A stretch of DNA of 64,000 nucleotides, taken from contig NZ_CP108394.1 of assembly GCF_041435215.1 (NCBI RefSeq), positions 4,278,001-4,342,000 on the forward strand, in the 5' to 3' direction. The DNA comes from Streptomyces sp. NBC_01314. Lineage in GTDB: Bacteria; Actinomycetota; Actinomycetes; Streptomycetales; Streptomycetaceae. Position 1 is the first letter of the stretch, and each line of letters starts with the position of its first letter. The translations under genes and the position numbers were made by a program. Below are positions 8,156-16,197 of the stretch, in pieces. The notes below the pieces were generated by a model. That model was given only the letters and a program-made list of their open reading frames with translations. It did no database searches and had not been told where the DNA came from.

Positions 8156-9433
8156 ATGCCTTACGCCAGTACCGAGGCGTCCACGACCGTGGGCGCCGCA
8201 GCAGCCACCTCCGACCGTTCGTCCGCCGCCGACTCCCGAGTGGCCCCCGGTGGGCCCGGCTACCGCCGGATGAGTCTGGCGCTGTTCCTCGCGGGTGTCG
8301 CGACCTTCGCCCTCCTGTACTCCACACAGGCTCTGCTGCCGCTGATCTCGGACGGCTTCGGAAGTACGGCGAGCGCGGCGAGCTGGACGGTGTCGGCGGC
8401 GACCGGTGCGCTGGCGCTGTTCGTGCTGCCGATGAGCGCGCTGTCGGAGCGGTTCGGGCGGCGTACGTTGATGACGGCGTCGCTGGCGGTCGCGGTGACG
8501 GTCGGGCTGCTGATCCCCTTCGCGCCCTCGCTGGGGGCGCTGGTGGTACTGCGGGCCGTGCAGGGCGCCGCGCTGGCCGGGGTGCCGGCCTCGGCGACCG
8601 CGTACCTCGCCGAGGAGGTCCGGCCCAAGGCGCTCATCACCGCGATCGGTCTCTTCGTCGCCGGCAACAGCGTCGGCGGCATGAGCGGGCGGGTCGTCAC
8701 CGGGTGGGTCGCCCAGGAGTGGGGCTGGCGCGTCGCGCTGGCGGTGCTCGGGGTGATCGCGGTGGGGTGCGCGGTGGCCTTCCGGCTGCTGCTGCCGGCC
8801 CCGAAGCACTTCGCGGCGGGGTCGCCGCGGCCGCGGGTGCTGGCGCGGACGGTGCGGGCGCACCTCGGGAATCCGTTGCTGTGCCGGCTGTACGCGATCG
8901 GCGCGCTGTTCATGACGGTCTTCGGCGGCGTCTACACGGTCATCGGCTACCGGCTGACCGACGCCCCCTTCTCCCTTCCGCAGGGGGTCATCGGGTCGAT
9001 CTTCCTCGTGTACCTGGTGGGTACGGTGTCGGCGTCCACCGCCGGCAGGCTGGTGGGGCGGCTCGGGCGGCGGGGTGCGCTGTATCTCGCGGGTGGTACG
9101 ACGACCGCCGGGCTGGTGGTGTCGCTGTCCGACTCGCTGGTACTGGTGCTGCTCGGGCTGGTGCTCATCACCGCCGGGTTCTTCGCCGGGCATGCGGTCG
9201 CCTCGTCGTCCGTGAGTCATACGGCGAAGGAGGGGCGGGCGCAGGCGTCCGCCCTGTATCAGTCGGCTTATTACGTGGGGTCCAGCGCGGGAAGCACGCT
9301 CGGGGCGGTGGCCTTCCATGCGGGGGGCTGGGGCGGGACCGTGTCGATGGGGCTGCTGGCCGTGCTGGGGGTGATGGGGATCACCGTGGTGGGGTCCCAT
9401 GCGGCTCGGCGTGGGCCGGTACCGGTTCACTGA
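8156..9433 (+). CDS. MFS transporter (DHA1-type)
   Basis: A 425-aa major facilitator with about 12 hydrophobic segments after a 35-residue polar N-terminus. Family loop motifs are visible: ALSERFGRRTLM between helices 2 and 3, and GRLVGRLGRRGALYL in the second half. The strand VQGAALAGVPASATAYLAEE is typical of drug or metabolite exporters of the Bcr/AraJ type. The divergent LysR protein is the likely regulator. The substrate cannot be told from sequence. Confidence 0.88.
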   Translation: MPYASTEASTTVGAAAATSDRSSAADSRVAPGGPGYRRMSLALFLAGVATFALLYSTQALLPLISDGFGSTASAASWTVSAATGALALFVLPMSALSERFGRRTLMTASLAVAVTVGLLIPFAPSLGALVVLRAVQGAALAGVPASATAYLAEEVRPKALITAIGLFVAGNSVGGMSGRVVTGWVAQEWGWRVALAVLGVIAVGCAVAFRLLLPAPKHFAAGSPRPRVLARTVRAHLGNPLLCRLYAIGALFMTVFGGVYTVIGYRLTDAPFSLPQGVIGSIFLVYLVGTVSASTAGRLVGRLGRRGALYLAGGTTTAGLVVSLSDSLVLVLLGLVLITAGFFAGHAVASSSVSHTAKEGRAQASALYQSAYYVGSSAGSTLGAVAFHAGGWGGTVSMGLLAVLGVMGITVVGSHAARRGPVPVH

Positions 9434-9557
9434 GCTCGCTTTTCGCCCTCGCCGCCCCTGACCTGCCCCTTCCTTCCTCCCGCAGGCCATTGTCAGTGGG
9501 CTGCGGTAGCTTCCGAGGTGTTGGTACGCACAGGTACGCCACAGGGGTGGGTTGGCC

Positions 9558-10568
9558 ATGAGTGACGGTACGGCGACAGCGACGGCGGAGCTCGATGTCC
9601 GGCTGGAGAGGCACCGGGTCGAGCTGACCGGGTACTGCTACCGGATGCTGGGCTCGTCCTTCGAGGCGGAGGACGCCGTGCAGGACACGATGATCCGTGC
9701 CTGGCGGAGTTACGAGAAGTTCGAGGGGCGATCGTCGCTGCGATCGTGGTTGTACCGCATCGCCACGAACGTGTGTCTCGACATGCTGACCGCGGGGAAC
9801 AAGAGAGCCCGGCCCATGGACCTCACCGAGTCCACATCGCTCGCCAACGCCGCCCTCTCCCCCCGGCCCGACAACACCTGGCTGGAGCCGGTGCCGGACG
9901 CCCGGGTGCTGCCGACGACCGACGATCCGGCGGAGGCCGCAGTGGCCAAGGAGTCCGTGCGGCTGGCGTTCGTCGCGGCGTTGCAGAAGCTGCCCTCGAA
10001 GCAGCGTGCGGTGCTCATCCTGCGTGAGGTGCTGGCATGGCGGGCGAGCGAGGTCGCCGAGCTGCTCGACACGTCCGTCGCCTCGGTGAACAGCGCCCTG
10101 CAGCGGGCCCGCGCGACCCTCGCCGAGGGCGACGGGCAGATCGCGGCGGCCGATGTCTCCGACCCGCTGGACCAGGAGCAGCAGAAGCTCCTGGAGCGCT
10201 ATGTGGCCGCCTTCGAGGGGTACGACATGGCGGCGCTGACGGCTCTGCTGCACGAGGACGCGGTCATGACGATGCCGCCGTTCGACCTGTGGCTGACCGG
10301 GACGGGCGACATCACCGGGTTCATGACCACGCTCGGCGCGGCCTGTGCCGGCTCGCACCTCGTGCCGGTCGCGGTGAATGGCCTGCCGGGCTTCGCCCAG
10401 TACAAGCCGGACCCGGAGAAGGGCGGCTTCAGCGCGTGGGCCGTGCAGGCGCTGGAGATCTCAGAGGGCCGGATCGCCGGATTCCACTGCTTCCTGGACA
10501 CCGCCCGCTGGTTCCCCCTCTTCGGCCTGCCCCTCCACATCGAGGGCAAGCCCGACCAGGCGCAGTAG
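9558..10568 (+). CDS. ECF sigma factor with C-terminal NTF2/SnoaL-like domain
   Basis: A 336-aa extracytoplasmic-function sigma factor. Region 2 spans about residues 15-90 (YRMLGSSFEAEDAVQDTMIR, SLRSWLYRIATNVCLDML) and region 4 about 140-195 (LPSKQRAVLILREVLAWRAS, then SVNSALQRARATL). A SnoaL/NTF2-like fold of about 120 residues follows (LLERYVAAFEGYDMAALTAL). This is the SigJ/SigG-like architecture, where the C-terminal extension modulates activity in place of a separate anti-sigma factor. The ATG at 9558 follows AGGGGTGGG; an in-frame TTG two codons upstream is less likely. Its 3' end overlaps the convergent STAS gene by 108 bp. Confidence 0.88.
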   Translation: MSDGTATATAELDVRLERHRVELTGYCYRMLGSSFEAEDAVQDTMIRAWRSYEKFEGRSSLRSWLYRIATNVCLDMLTAGNKRARPMDLTESTSLANAALSPRPDNTWLEPVPDARVLPTTDDPAEAAVAKESVRLAFVAALQKLPSKQRAVLILREVLAWRASEVAELLDTSVASVNSALQRARATLAEGDGQIAAADVSDPLDQEQQKLLERYVAAFEGYDMAALTALLHEDAVMTMPPFDLWLTGTGDITGFMTTLGAACAGSHLVPVAVNGLPGFAQYKPDPEKGGFSAWAVQALEISEGRIAGFHCFLDTARWFPLFGLPLHIEGKPDQAQ

Positions 10569-10847
10569 CGCGCACAGCGCCGGGCCGGGGTCCCGCAGTC
10601 GTATCCGGCCCCCGGCCCGTTTCGCCGCCAGCTGCAACCGGGCCAGTACGTCGATGACGCCCAGAGTCGGTGGGCCGATCCCGGCGACATCGCACACCAC
10701 CACCCCGGTCCCGGTCGCGTCGAGAAGTACCCGCACGTCTTCGCAGAGCCGTGCCACCTCGTCACGGGTGACGGGGCCGGCCGGCACGAGTACAGCGGGT
10801 GTCTTGGCGTCCACGAACGGTAGACCCGCCGGGCGGTTGTAACTCAT
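10461..10847 (-). CDS. STAS-domain protein, antisense-overlapping the sigma factor gene
   Basis: A 128-aa protein whose core fits a STAS (anti-sigma antagonist) fold: AVLVPAGPVTRDEVARLCED, VVVCDVAG, LGVIDVLARLQLAAKRAGG, LRDPGPALCALLRLVGL. The position that carries the phosphorylatable Ser/Thr in SpoIIAA-type proteins reads GPPTL, so classical phospho-switching is doubtful. The last 36 codons lie antisense to the 3' end of the ECF sigma gene; that C-terminal tail (EEGEPAGGVQEA) looks non-conserved and may be a by-product of the overlap. Confidence 0.65.
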   Translation of the reverse strand: MSYNRPAGLPFVDAKTPAVLVPAGPVTRDEVARLCEDVRVLLDATGTGVVVCDVAGIGPPTLGVIDVLARLQLAAKRAGGRIRLRDPGPALCALLRLVGLALDVEGQAEEGEPAGGVQEAVESGDPAL

Positions 10848-11005
10848 CGGTACCGGCCCACGACGGAAGCCCGCTCAGGTGTCCGCCCGTCGGGACCGTT
10901 TTGACCCGTGCCCCTCCCGCCCCGGAGGGTTGCCTGTATGCCCCATGCATCTGCACCGCCCTGGATACCCGACTGCCACCTCGGGCCCGTCGTCGAGGTG
11001 GCGTC

Positions 11006-11926
11006 GTGCAGGGGGTACTGACGGGCTTCGCCGTCATCGCGGTCGTCATCGGGGTGGGGTACGCGATCGGACGCGCCGGTCATCTCGGCGAGCACGGTCG
11101 CGAGGTGCTGACCAAGCTCGCTTTCCATGTCGCGTCACCGGCGCTGCTGTTCACCACGCTCGCGGGGGCCGACCTTTCGACGGTCTTCTCCAGCCGGCTG
11201 CTGGTGACCGCGCTGAGCACAGCCGCGGTGGCCGGGGTCTTCGTCGCGGTGGGAGTCGTGCGGGGCTGGGGCGTGGGCCGTACGACGATCGGCGCGCTCT
11301 GCTCCAGCTATGTGAACTCCGGCAACCTCGGCATCCCGATCGCGGTGTACGTCCTGGGCGACGCCTCGCTCGTCGCACCGGTGCTGCTGTTCCAGCTGAT
11401 CGTGCTCAGCCCGATCGCGCTGACGGTCCTGGACCTGACCGGCGAGGGTGCGAAGGGTTCGCTGTGGCGGCGACTGCTGACGCCGCTCAGGAATCCGATC
11501 GCGGTGGGCTCGCTGGCCGGGGTCGCGGTCTCGGCGATCGGCGTGCGCGTCCCCGCGCCCGTCATGGACCCGCTGACACTGATCGGCAACATGTCGGTGC
11601 CGGCGGTCCTGCTCGCCTTCGGTATCTCCCTGTGCGGCAGCACGATGCCGGGCCGGGGCCCCGACCGTCACCCGGTACTGCTGTCGGTCGCGCTGAAGTC
11701 GGTGGGCCAGCCCGCGGTGGCCTGGGCGCTGGCGGTGGGCGTCTTCGGGCTGCGCGGGCACCAACTGCTCGACGTGGTGGTGACCTCGGCACTCCCCGCC
11801 GCCCAGAACCTCTTCACGTACGCCTCCAGCTACCGCGTGGCCGAACGGCTGGCCCGGGACTCGATCCTGCTGTCGACGGTGTTGTCGGTGCCGGTGCTGG
11901 TGGTGGTCGCGACACTCCTCGGCTGA
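11006..11926 (+). CDS. AEC-family auxin efflux carrier-like transporter
   Basis: A 306-aa transporter with about ten membrane segments. It follows the AEC/malonate permease pattern: GFAVIAVVIGVGYAIGR at the N-terminus, LCSSYVNSGNLGIPIAVYVLG in the first half, LRNPIAVGSLAGV mid-protein, MSVPAVLLAFGISLCG and SALPAAQNLFTYASSY in the second half. The GTG at 11006 has a GAGGTGG Shine-Dalgarno; upstream in-frame sequence is proline-rich and looks non-coding. Substrates of this family are organic anions; none can be named here. Confidence 0.85.
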   Translation: MQGVLTGFAVIAVVIGVGYAIGRAGHLGEHGREVLTKLAFHVASPALLFTTLAGADLSTVFSSRLLVTALSTAAVAGVFVAVGVVRGWGVGRTTIGALCSSYVNSGNLGIPIAVYVLGDASLVAPVLLFQLIVLSPIALTVLDLTGEGAKGSLWRRLLTPLRNPIAVGSLAGVAVSAIGVRVPAPVMDPLTLIGNMSVPAVLLAFGISLCGSTMPGRGPDRHPVLLSVALKSVGQPAVAWALAVGVFGLRGHQLLDVVVTSALPAAQNLFTYASSYRVAERLARDSILLSTVLSVPVLVVVATLLG

Positions 11927-11975
11927 CGCCGACCATTCGGCTGACTCCGGCCACTCGGCTGACCCCGGCCGCGCG

Positions 11976-12011
11976 GCAGGGGGCCGGCACCCGAAGGTTC
12001 CGGCCCCCTGC
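11976..12011. terminator. Bidirectional terminator between AEC gene and deoA
   Basis: A perfect 12-bp stem, GCAGGGGGCCGG pairing with CCGGCCCCCTGC, has a 12-base loop and lies between two convergent genes. It can end transcription from both sides. There is no U-tract, as is common in Streptomyces. Confidence 0.75.
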
Positions 12012-12033
12012 GCACGTACTCCGCCACGCGAGC

Positions 12034-13332
12034 TCAGGCCATGGCTATGCGTTCCAGCACCACCGGCGCCGCCGTGAACGGCGTACCCGCGTCCGCGATG
12101 TCGTACGAACCCTCCACGGCCTGCAGGGCGTACGCGAAGCGCTCCGGGGTGTCGGTGTGGAGGGTGAGGAGGGGCTGGCCCTCCGTGACCGTGTCGCCGG
12201 GCTTGGCGTGCATCTCGACGCCCGCGCCGGCCTGGACCGGGTCCTCCTTGCGGGCGCGGCCCGCGCCGAGGCGCCAGGCGGCGATGCCTATGTCGTACGC
12301 GTCGAGGCGGGTCAGGACGCCGGAGGCGCTCGCCTTCACCACGTGCTGTTCGCGCGAGGTCGGCAGCTCGGCGTCCGGGTCGCCGCCCTGGGCGGTGATC
12401 ATGCGGCGCCAGGCGTCCATCGCCGAGCCGTCGGCCAGCGCCTTCGCCGGGTCGGCGTCCTTCACGCCGGCCGCGTCGAGCATCTCGCGGGCCAGGGCGA
12501 TCGTCAGCTCGACGACGTCCGCCGGGCCGCCGCCGGCCAGGACCTCGACCGACTCACGGACCTCCAGCGCGTTGCCCGCCGTCAGGCCCAGGGGCGTCGA
12601 CATGTCCGTCAGGAGGGCGACCGTCTTCACGCCGTGGTCGGTTCCGAGGCCCACCATCGTCGACGCCAGCTCACGGGCGTCCTCGATGGTCTTCATGAAG
12701 GCTCCCGTGCCCACCTTCACGTCCAGGACCAGGGAGCCCGTCCCCTCGGCGATCTTCTTCGACATGATGGAGGAGGCGATCAGGGGGATCGCTTCCACGG
12801 TTCCCGTCACGTCCCGCAGCGCGTAGAGCTTCTTGTCCGCCGGGGCCAGGCCGTCGCCCGCCGCGCAGATGACCGCGCCGACCTCGTCGAGGACGGCCAG
12901 CATCTCCTCGTTGGAGAGGAGGGCGCGCCAGCCCGGGATGGACTCCAGCTTGTCGAGGGTGCCGCCGGTGTGGCCGAGGCCGCGGCCCGAGAGCTGGGGG
13001 ACGGCCGCGCCGCAGGCCGCCACCAGAGGGGCGAGCGGGAGAGTGATCTTGTCGCCGACGCCGCCCGTGGAGTGCTTGTCGGCGGTGGGGCGGGACAGGG
13101 ACGAGAAGTCCATGCGTTCGCCGGAGGCGATCATCGCGGCCGTCCAGCGGGCGATCTCACGGCGGTCCATGCCGTTGAGGAGGATCGCCATGTTGAGGGC
13201 GGCCATCTGGTAGTCGGCGACCTCGCCCCGGGTGTACGCGTCGATGACCCAGTCGATCTGTTCGTCGCTGAGCTCGCCGCGGTCCCGCTTGGTGCGGATG
13301 ACGGAGATGGCATCCATCGACAGAGACGTCAT
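12034..13332 (-). CDS. deoA: Thymidine phosphorylase
   Basis: A 432-aa pyrimidine nucleoside phosphorylase that cleaves thymidine or deoxyuridine with phosphate in salvage. Signature elements are KHSTGGVGDKITLPLAPLVA and the glycine-rich SGRGLGHTGGTLDKLE, with the three-domain order of an N-terminal helical domain, an alpha/beta phosphate-binding domain and a C-terminal domain ending near HTDTPERF. It follows cdd on the same strand but is separated from it by a strong hairpin (13361-13395), so its expression may depend on read-through or an own promoter. Confidence 0.95.
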   Translation of the reverse strand: MTSLSMDAISVIRTKRDRGELSDEQIDWVIDAYTRGEVADYQMAALNMAILLNGMDRREIARWTAAMIASGERMDFSSLSRPTADKHSTGGVGDKITLPLAPLVAACGAAVPQLSGRGLGHTGGTLDKLESIPGWRALLSNEEMLAVLDEVGAVICAAGDGLAPADKKLYALRDVTGTVEAIPLIASSIMSKKIAEGTGSLVLDVKVGTGAFMKTIEDARELASTMVGLGTDHGVKTVALLTDMSTPLGLTAGNALEVRESVEVLAGGGPADVVELTIALAREMLDAAGVKDADPAKALADGSAMDAWRRMITAQGGDPDAELPTSREQHVVKASASGVLTRLDAYDIGIAAWRLGAGRARKEDPVQAGAGVEMHAKPGDTVTEGQPLLTLHTDTPERFAYALQAVEGSYDIADAGTPFTAAPVVLERIAMA

Positions 13333-13360
13333 GGCTTTCCTTTTCGAGGGTTCCGAAAGT

Positions 13361-13395
13361 GTGCGGCCCCCCTGAGCAACTCAGAGGGGCCGCAC
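13361..13395 (-). terminator. Intra-operon hairpin between cdd and deoA
   Basis: A long stem, GTGCGGCCCC plus CTGAG on one side and CTCAG plus GGGGCCGCAC on the other, has one mismatch per side and a three-base loop. It is positioned immediately after the cdd stop. It could terminate the ABC-cdd transcript or adjust the amount of deoA message. Confidence 0.65.
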
Positions 13396-13400
13396 GGGAG

Positions 13401-13793
13401 TCACTTGGTGAGATGGTCCGGGCCGAAGGCCTGGGGCAGCATCTCCGAGAGGGGGACGATTCCCGCCGGGGTCTCCAGCAGGAGGTCCGGGCCGCCGAAC
13501 TCGTAGAGCAGCTGCCGGCAGCGGCCGCACGGGACAAGGATCTCGCCCTTGCCGTCCACGCAGGTGAAGTGCGTGAGACGGCCGCCGCCCGTGCGGTGCA
13601 GCTCCGAGACCAGGCCGCACTCCGCGCACAGGCCGAGGCCGTACGAGGCGTTCTCGACGTTGCAGCCCGAGACGGTGCGGCCGTCGTCGACGAGGGCGGC
13701 GACGCCGACCGGGTAACCGGAGTACGGGGCGTACGCCCGGGACATGGCGTCCCGGGCCACCGTACGAAGCCCGGCCCAGTCGACGGCGGTCAC
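13401..13793 (-). CDS. cdd: Cytidine deaminase
   Basis: A 130-aa homotetrameric-type cytidine deaminase. The zinc site is complete: CAECGLV (Cys plus the catalytic Glu) and PCGRCRQ, with CNVENASYG for substrate binding. Its ATG overlaps the stop of the upstream permease gene by four bases, which places it in the nucleoside ABC operon. Confidence 0.95.
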   Translation of the reverse strand: MTAVDWAGLRTVARDAMSRAYAPYSGYPVGVAALVDDGRTVSGCNVENASYGLGLCAECGLVSELHRTGGGRLTHFTCVDGKGEILVPCGRCRQLLYEFGGPDLLLETPAGIVPLSEMLPQAFGPDHLTK

Positions 13794-15064
13794 TTGCCCT
13801 GTCCCTTCCGGTACGGCATGCCGTCCGCCTTCGGCATCCGCAGTCGCTGGGCGGAGAGCGCGAGGACGATCAGGGTGATGACGTACGGCGTGGCGGCGAC
13901 GACCTGGTTGGGGACCTCGTTGGTCGTCGCGTACCAGGTGAAGACCAGGGCACCGATCACGAAGGTGATCGCGGCCGAGACGTACTTCTTGCGGACGGCC
14001 TGCCAGATCGCGCCGATGACCAGCAGCAGTGCACCGAGGAGCAGCAGGGCGTGGACGTTCTCGGAGCCGCCGCGCAGGTTGAGGCTGTCGGTGTAGCCGA
14101 AGAGGCCGGCGCCGAGGGCGAGGCCGCCCGGCATCCAGTTGCCGAAGATCATCGCGGCGAGACCGATGTAGCCGCGTCCGCTGGTCTGGCCCTCCAGGTA
14201 GAAGGGGTTGGCGACGATGGCGAGGAAGGCGCCGCCGAGGCCGGCCAGGCCGCCGGAGATGATCACGGCGAGGTACTTGTACTTGTAGACGTTGACGCCG
14301 AGGGACTCGGCGGCGACCGGGTTCTCACCGCAGGAGCGCAGGCGCAGACCGAAGGCGGTGCGCCACAGGATCCACCAGGTGGCGGGGATCAGGGCGACGG
14401 CGACGAGGGTCAGCCAGGAGACGTCGGTGACCAGTCCGCCGAGCAGGCCGGCGAGGTCGGAGACGAAGAACCAGCCCTTCTCGTTGAGGGTCTGGAGCGC
14501 GTCCGAGAGCCCTGGCACCGTGAACTGGCCGAGGGAGTCGACCGGCGGGGACTGCTTGGCCGAGCCGCCCTGGTGGCCCTCGAAGGCGAGGGGGGCGAGG
14601 TAGCGGGTGGCGCCGAGGGCGAGGATGTTGATGGCCACACCGGAGACGATGTGGTTGACGTTGAAGGTGACGGTGACGAAGGCGTGCAGCAGGCCGCCGA
14701 TCGCGCCGCCCGCGATGCCGACCAGGACACCGGTCCACGGGCCGTACTGGAAACCGGCCCAGGCGCCGAACCAGGTGCCGAGGATCATCATGCCTTCGAG
14801 GCCGATGTTGACGACGCCCGCGCGCTCGGCCCACAGACCGCCGAGACCGGCCAGGCCGATCGGTACGGCCAGTTCCAGCGCGGTGGACATCTGGCTGACG
14901 TTGGTGATGCCGTCGGCGCCGGTGATGATGCGGACGATCGAGGTGAGTGCCAGGACGCCTGCGATGACCAGCAACAGCACGGGCAGCGACAGCTTGCGGC
15001 CGGTCGGGGCGGCCGGCTGCAGCGAGGGCTGGTTGACGTCGGTCGCGGTGGTGCTCGTGGTCAT
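13790..15064 (-). CDS. Nucleoside ABC transporter permease 2
   Basis: A 424-aa inner-membrane permease of the BPD_transp_2 family, as in YufQ/NupQ-type nucleoside systems. It contains LWAERAGVVNIGLEGMMILG near the N-terminal third and the EAA-like loop FGLRLRSCGENPVAAESLGV. About ten hydrophobic segments are present. The ATG overlaps the stop of permease 1 by four bases and the stop overlaps cdd by four. It pairs with permease 1 to form the channel. Confidence 0.92.
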   Translation of the reverse strand: MTTSTTATDVNQPSLQPAAPTGRKLSLPVLLLVIAGVLALTSIVRIITGADGITNVSQMSTALELAVPIGLAGLGGLWAERAGVVNIGLEGMMILGTWFGAWAGFQYGPWTGVLVGIAGGAIGGLLHAFVTVTFNVNHIVSGVAINILALGATRYLAPLAFEGHQGGSAKQSPPVDSLGQFTVPGLSDALQTLNEKGWFFVSDLAGLLGGLVTDVSWLTLVAVALIPATWWILWRTAFGLRLRSCGENPVAAESLGVNVYKYKYLAVIISGGLAGLGGAFLAIVANPFYLEGQTSGRGYIGLAAMIFGNWMPGGLALGAGLFGYTDSLNLRGGSENVHALLLLGALLLVIGAIWQAVRKKYVSAAITFVIGALVFTWYATTNEVPNQVVAATPYVITLIVLALSAQRLRMPKADGMPYRKGQGK

Positions 15065-16197
15065 CGGCCCGACACCTCCTTCTTGACGTTGTGGTTGTCG
15101 GAGGAGTCCGCGCCCAGGACGTTGCCCGCGGCGAGTTCGGCGCCGACCCGGCGCTGCTGACGGCGCAGGCCCCACTCACGCACGGTTTCGTACGAGACGA
15201 CGACCGAGAGCACGATCAGGCCCTGCATGATGACCGCGATCTCCTTGTCGTAGTCATGGAAGTCCAGCTCGGGCGAGGCCTTGTCGAGCCAGGCCCACAG
15301 CAGGGCCGCGAAGGCGATGCCGACCGGGCTGTTGCGACCGAGCAGGGCGATACCGATGCCGAGGAAGCCGATGCCGGTGGGGAAGTTGAGGCTGTAGGTG
15401 TGGGTGTCGCCGAGCAGGATCGGCAGACCCGCGAGGCCGGCGATGCCGCCGGAGATCAGCATGGCGGTGAGCACCATGCGTCCCGGGTCGACACCGCTGG
15501 CCGCGGCGGCCGTCTCCGAGGCGCCGGAGGCGCGCAGGTCGAAGCCGAAGCGGGTACGGCTGAGGACGATCCAGTAGCCGATGCCGAGCAGGACGGCGAG
15601 GACAACCATGCCGTAGATCTCACCGGCCGCGCCCATGTCGATGCCGGGCACCCAGCCGGACTCGGCCATCTCGCCGGTGGTGTTGTTGTTGCCGACCTTG
15701 ACACCGAAGACGTTCGGCAGCCAGAGGTAGCCGATGACGGAGGTGGCGATCGCGTTCAGCATGATCGTCGCGACGACCTCGCTAACGCCCCGGGTGACCT
15801 TGAGGACACCGGCGATGCCGGCCCAGAAGGCGCCGGTGAGGATCGCGGTGAGCATCAGCAGCGGGATCTGGAGGAACGCCGGCAGGTCGACGTGGGCGCC
15901 GACGATCGCCGCCGCCATGGCGCCGAGCAGGTACTGGCCGTCGACACCGATGTTGAACAGGTTCATCCGGAAGCCGATGGCCACCGCGAGGGCCGCCACG
16001 TAGTACAGCGAGGCCTGGTTGATGATCCGGACCTGGATGTCGGAGAACGTGGCCTGCTCGAACATGATCGTGAACGGCTCGACCGGGTTCTTCCCGGAGG
16101 CGAGCAGCACGATCGCGGTGAGGGCGAAGGCCACGGCGAGCGCGAGGACCGGGCCGGCCACCGCGAGGAGCACACGCTCCTTGTCGAACTTCTTCAT
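15061..16197 (-). CDS. Nucleoside ABC transporter permease 1
   Basis: A 378-aa permease homologous in layout to the next gene. It shows FRMNLFNIGVDGQYLLGAMA and the cytoplasmic loop TRFGFDLRASGASETAAAAS that contacts the ATPase. The ATG shares one base with the ATPase stop (TGATG), so the genes are translationally coupled. The C-terminus is polar. Together with permease 2 it resembles the NupP/NupQ and YufP/YufQ pairs. Confidence 0.92.
   Translation of the reverse strand: MKKFDKERVLLAVAGPVLALAVAFALTAIVLLASGKNPVEPFTIMFEQATFSDIQVRIINQASLYYVAALAVAIGFRMNLFNIGVDGQYLLGAMAAAIVGAHVDLPAFLQIPLLMLTAILTGAFWAGIAGVLKVTRGVSEVVATIMLNAIATSVIGYLWLPNVFGVKVGNNNTTGEMAESGWVPGIDMGAAGEIYGMVVLAVLLGIGYWIVLSRTRFGFDLRASGASETAAAASGVDPGRMVLTAMLISGGIAGLAGLPILLGDTHTYSLNFPTGIGFLGIGIALLGRNSPVGIAFAALLWAWLDKASPELDFHDYDKEIAVIMQGLIVLSVVVSYETVREWGLRRQQRRVGAELAAGNVLGADSSDNHNVKKEVSGR

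Noticed and set aside
7130..9559. A very long minus-strand frame covering the LysR gene and the whole MFS gene
   Set aside because: Only the part below 8089 has LysR motifs. The upstream part is Arg/Pro/His-rich and antisense to a clear MFS transporter, a usual artefact of GC-rich codon bias.
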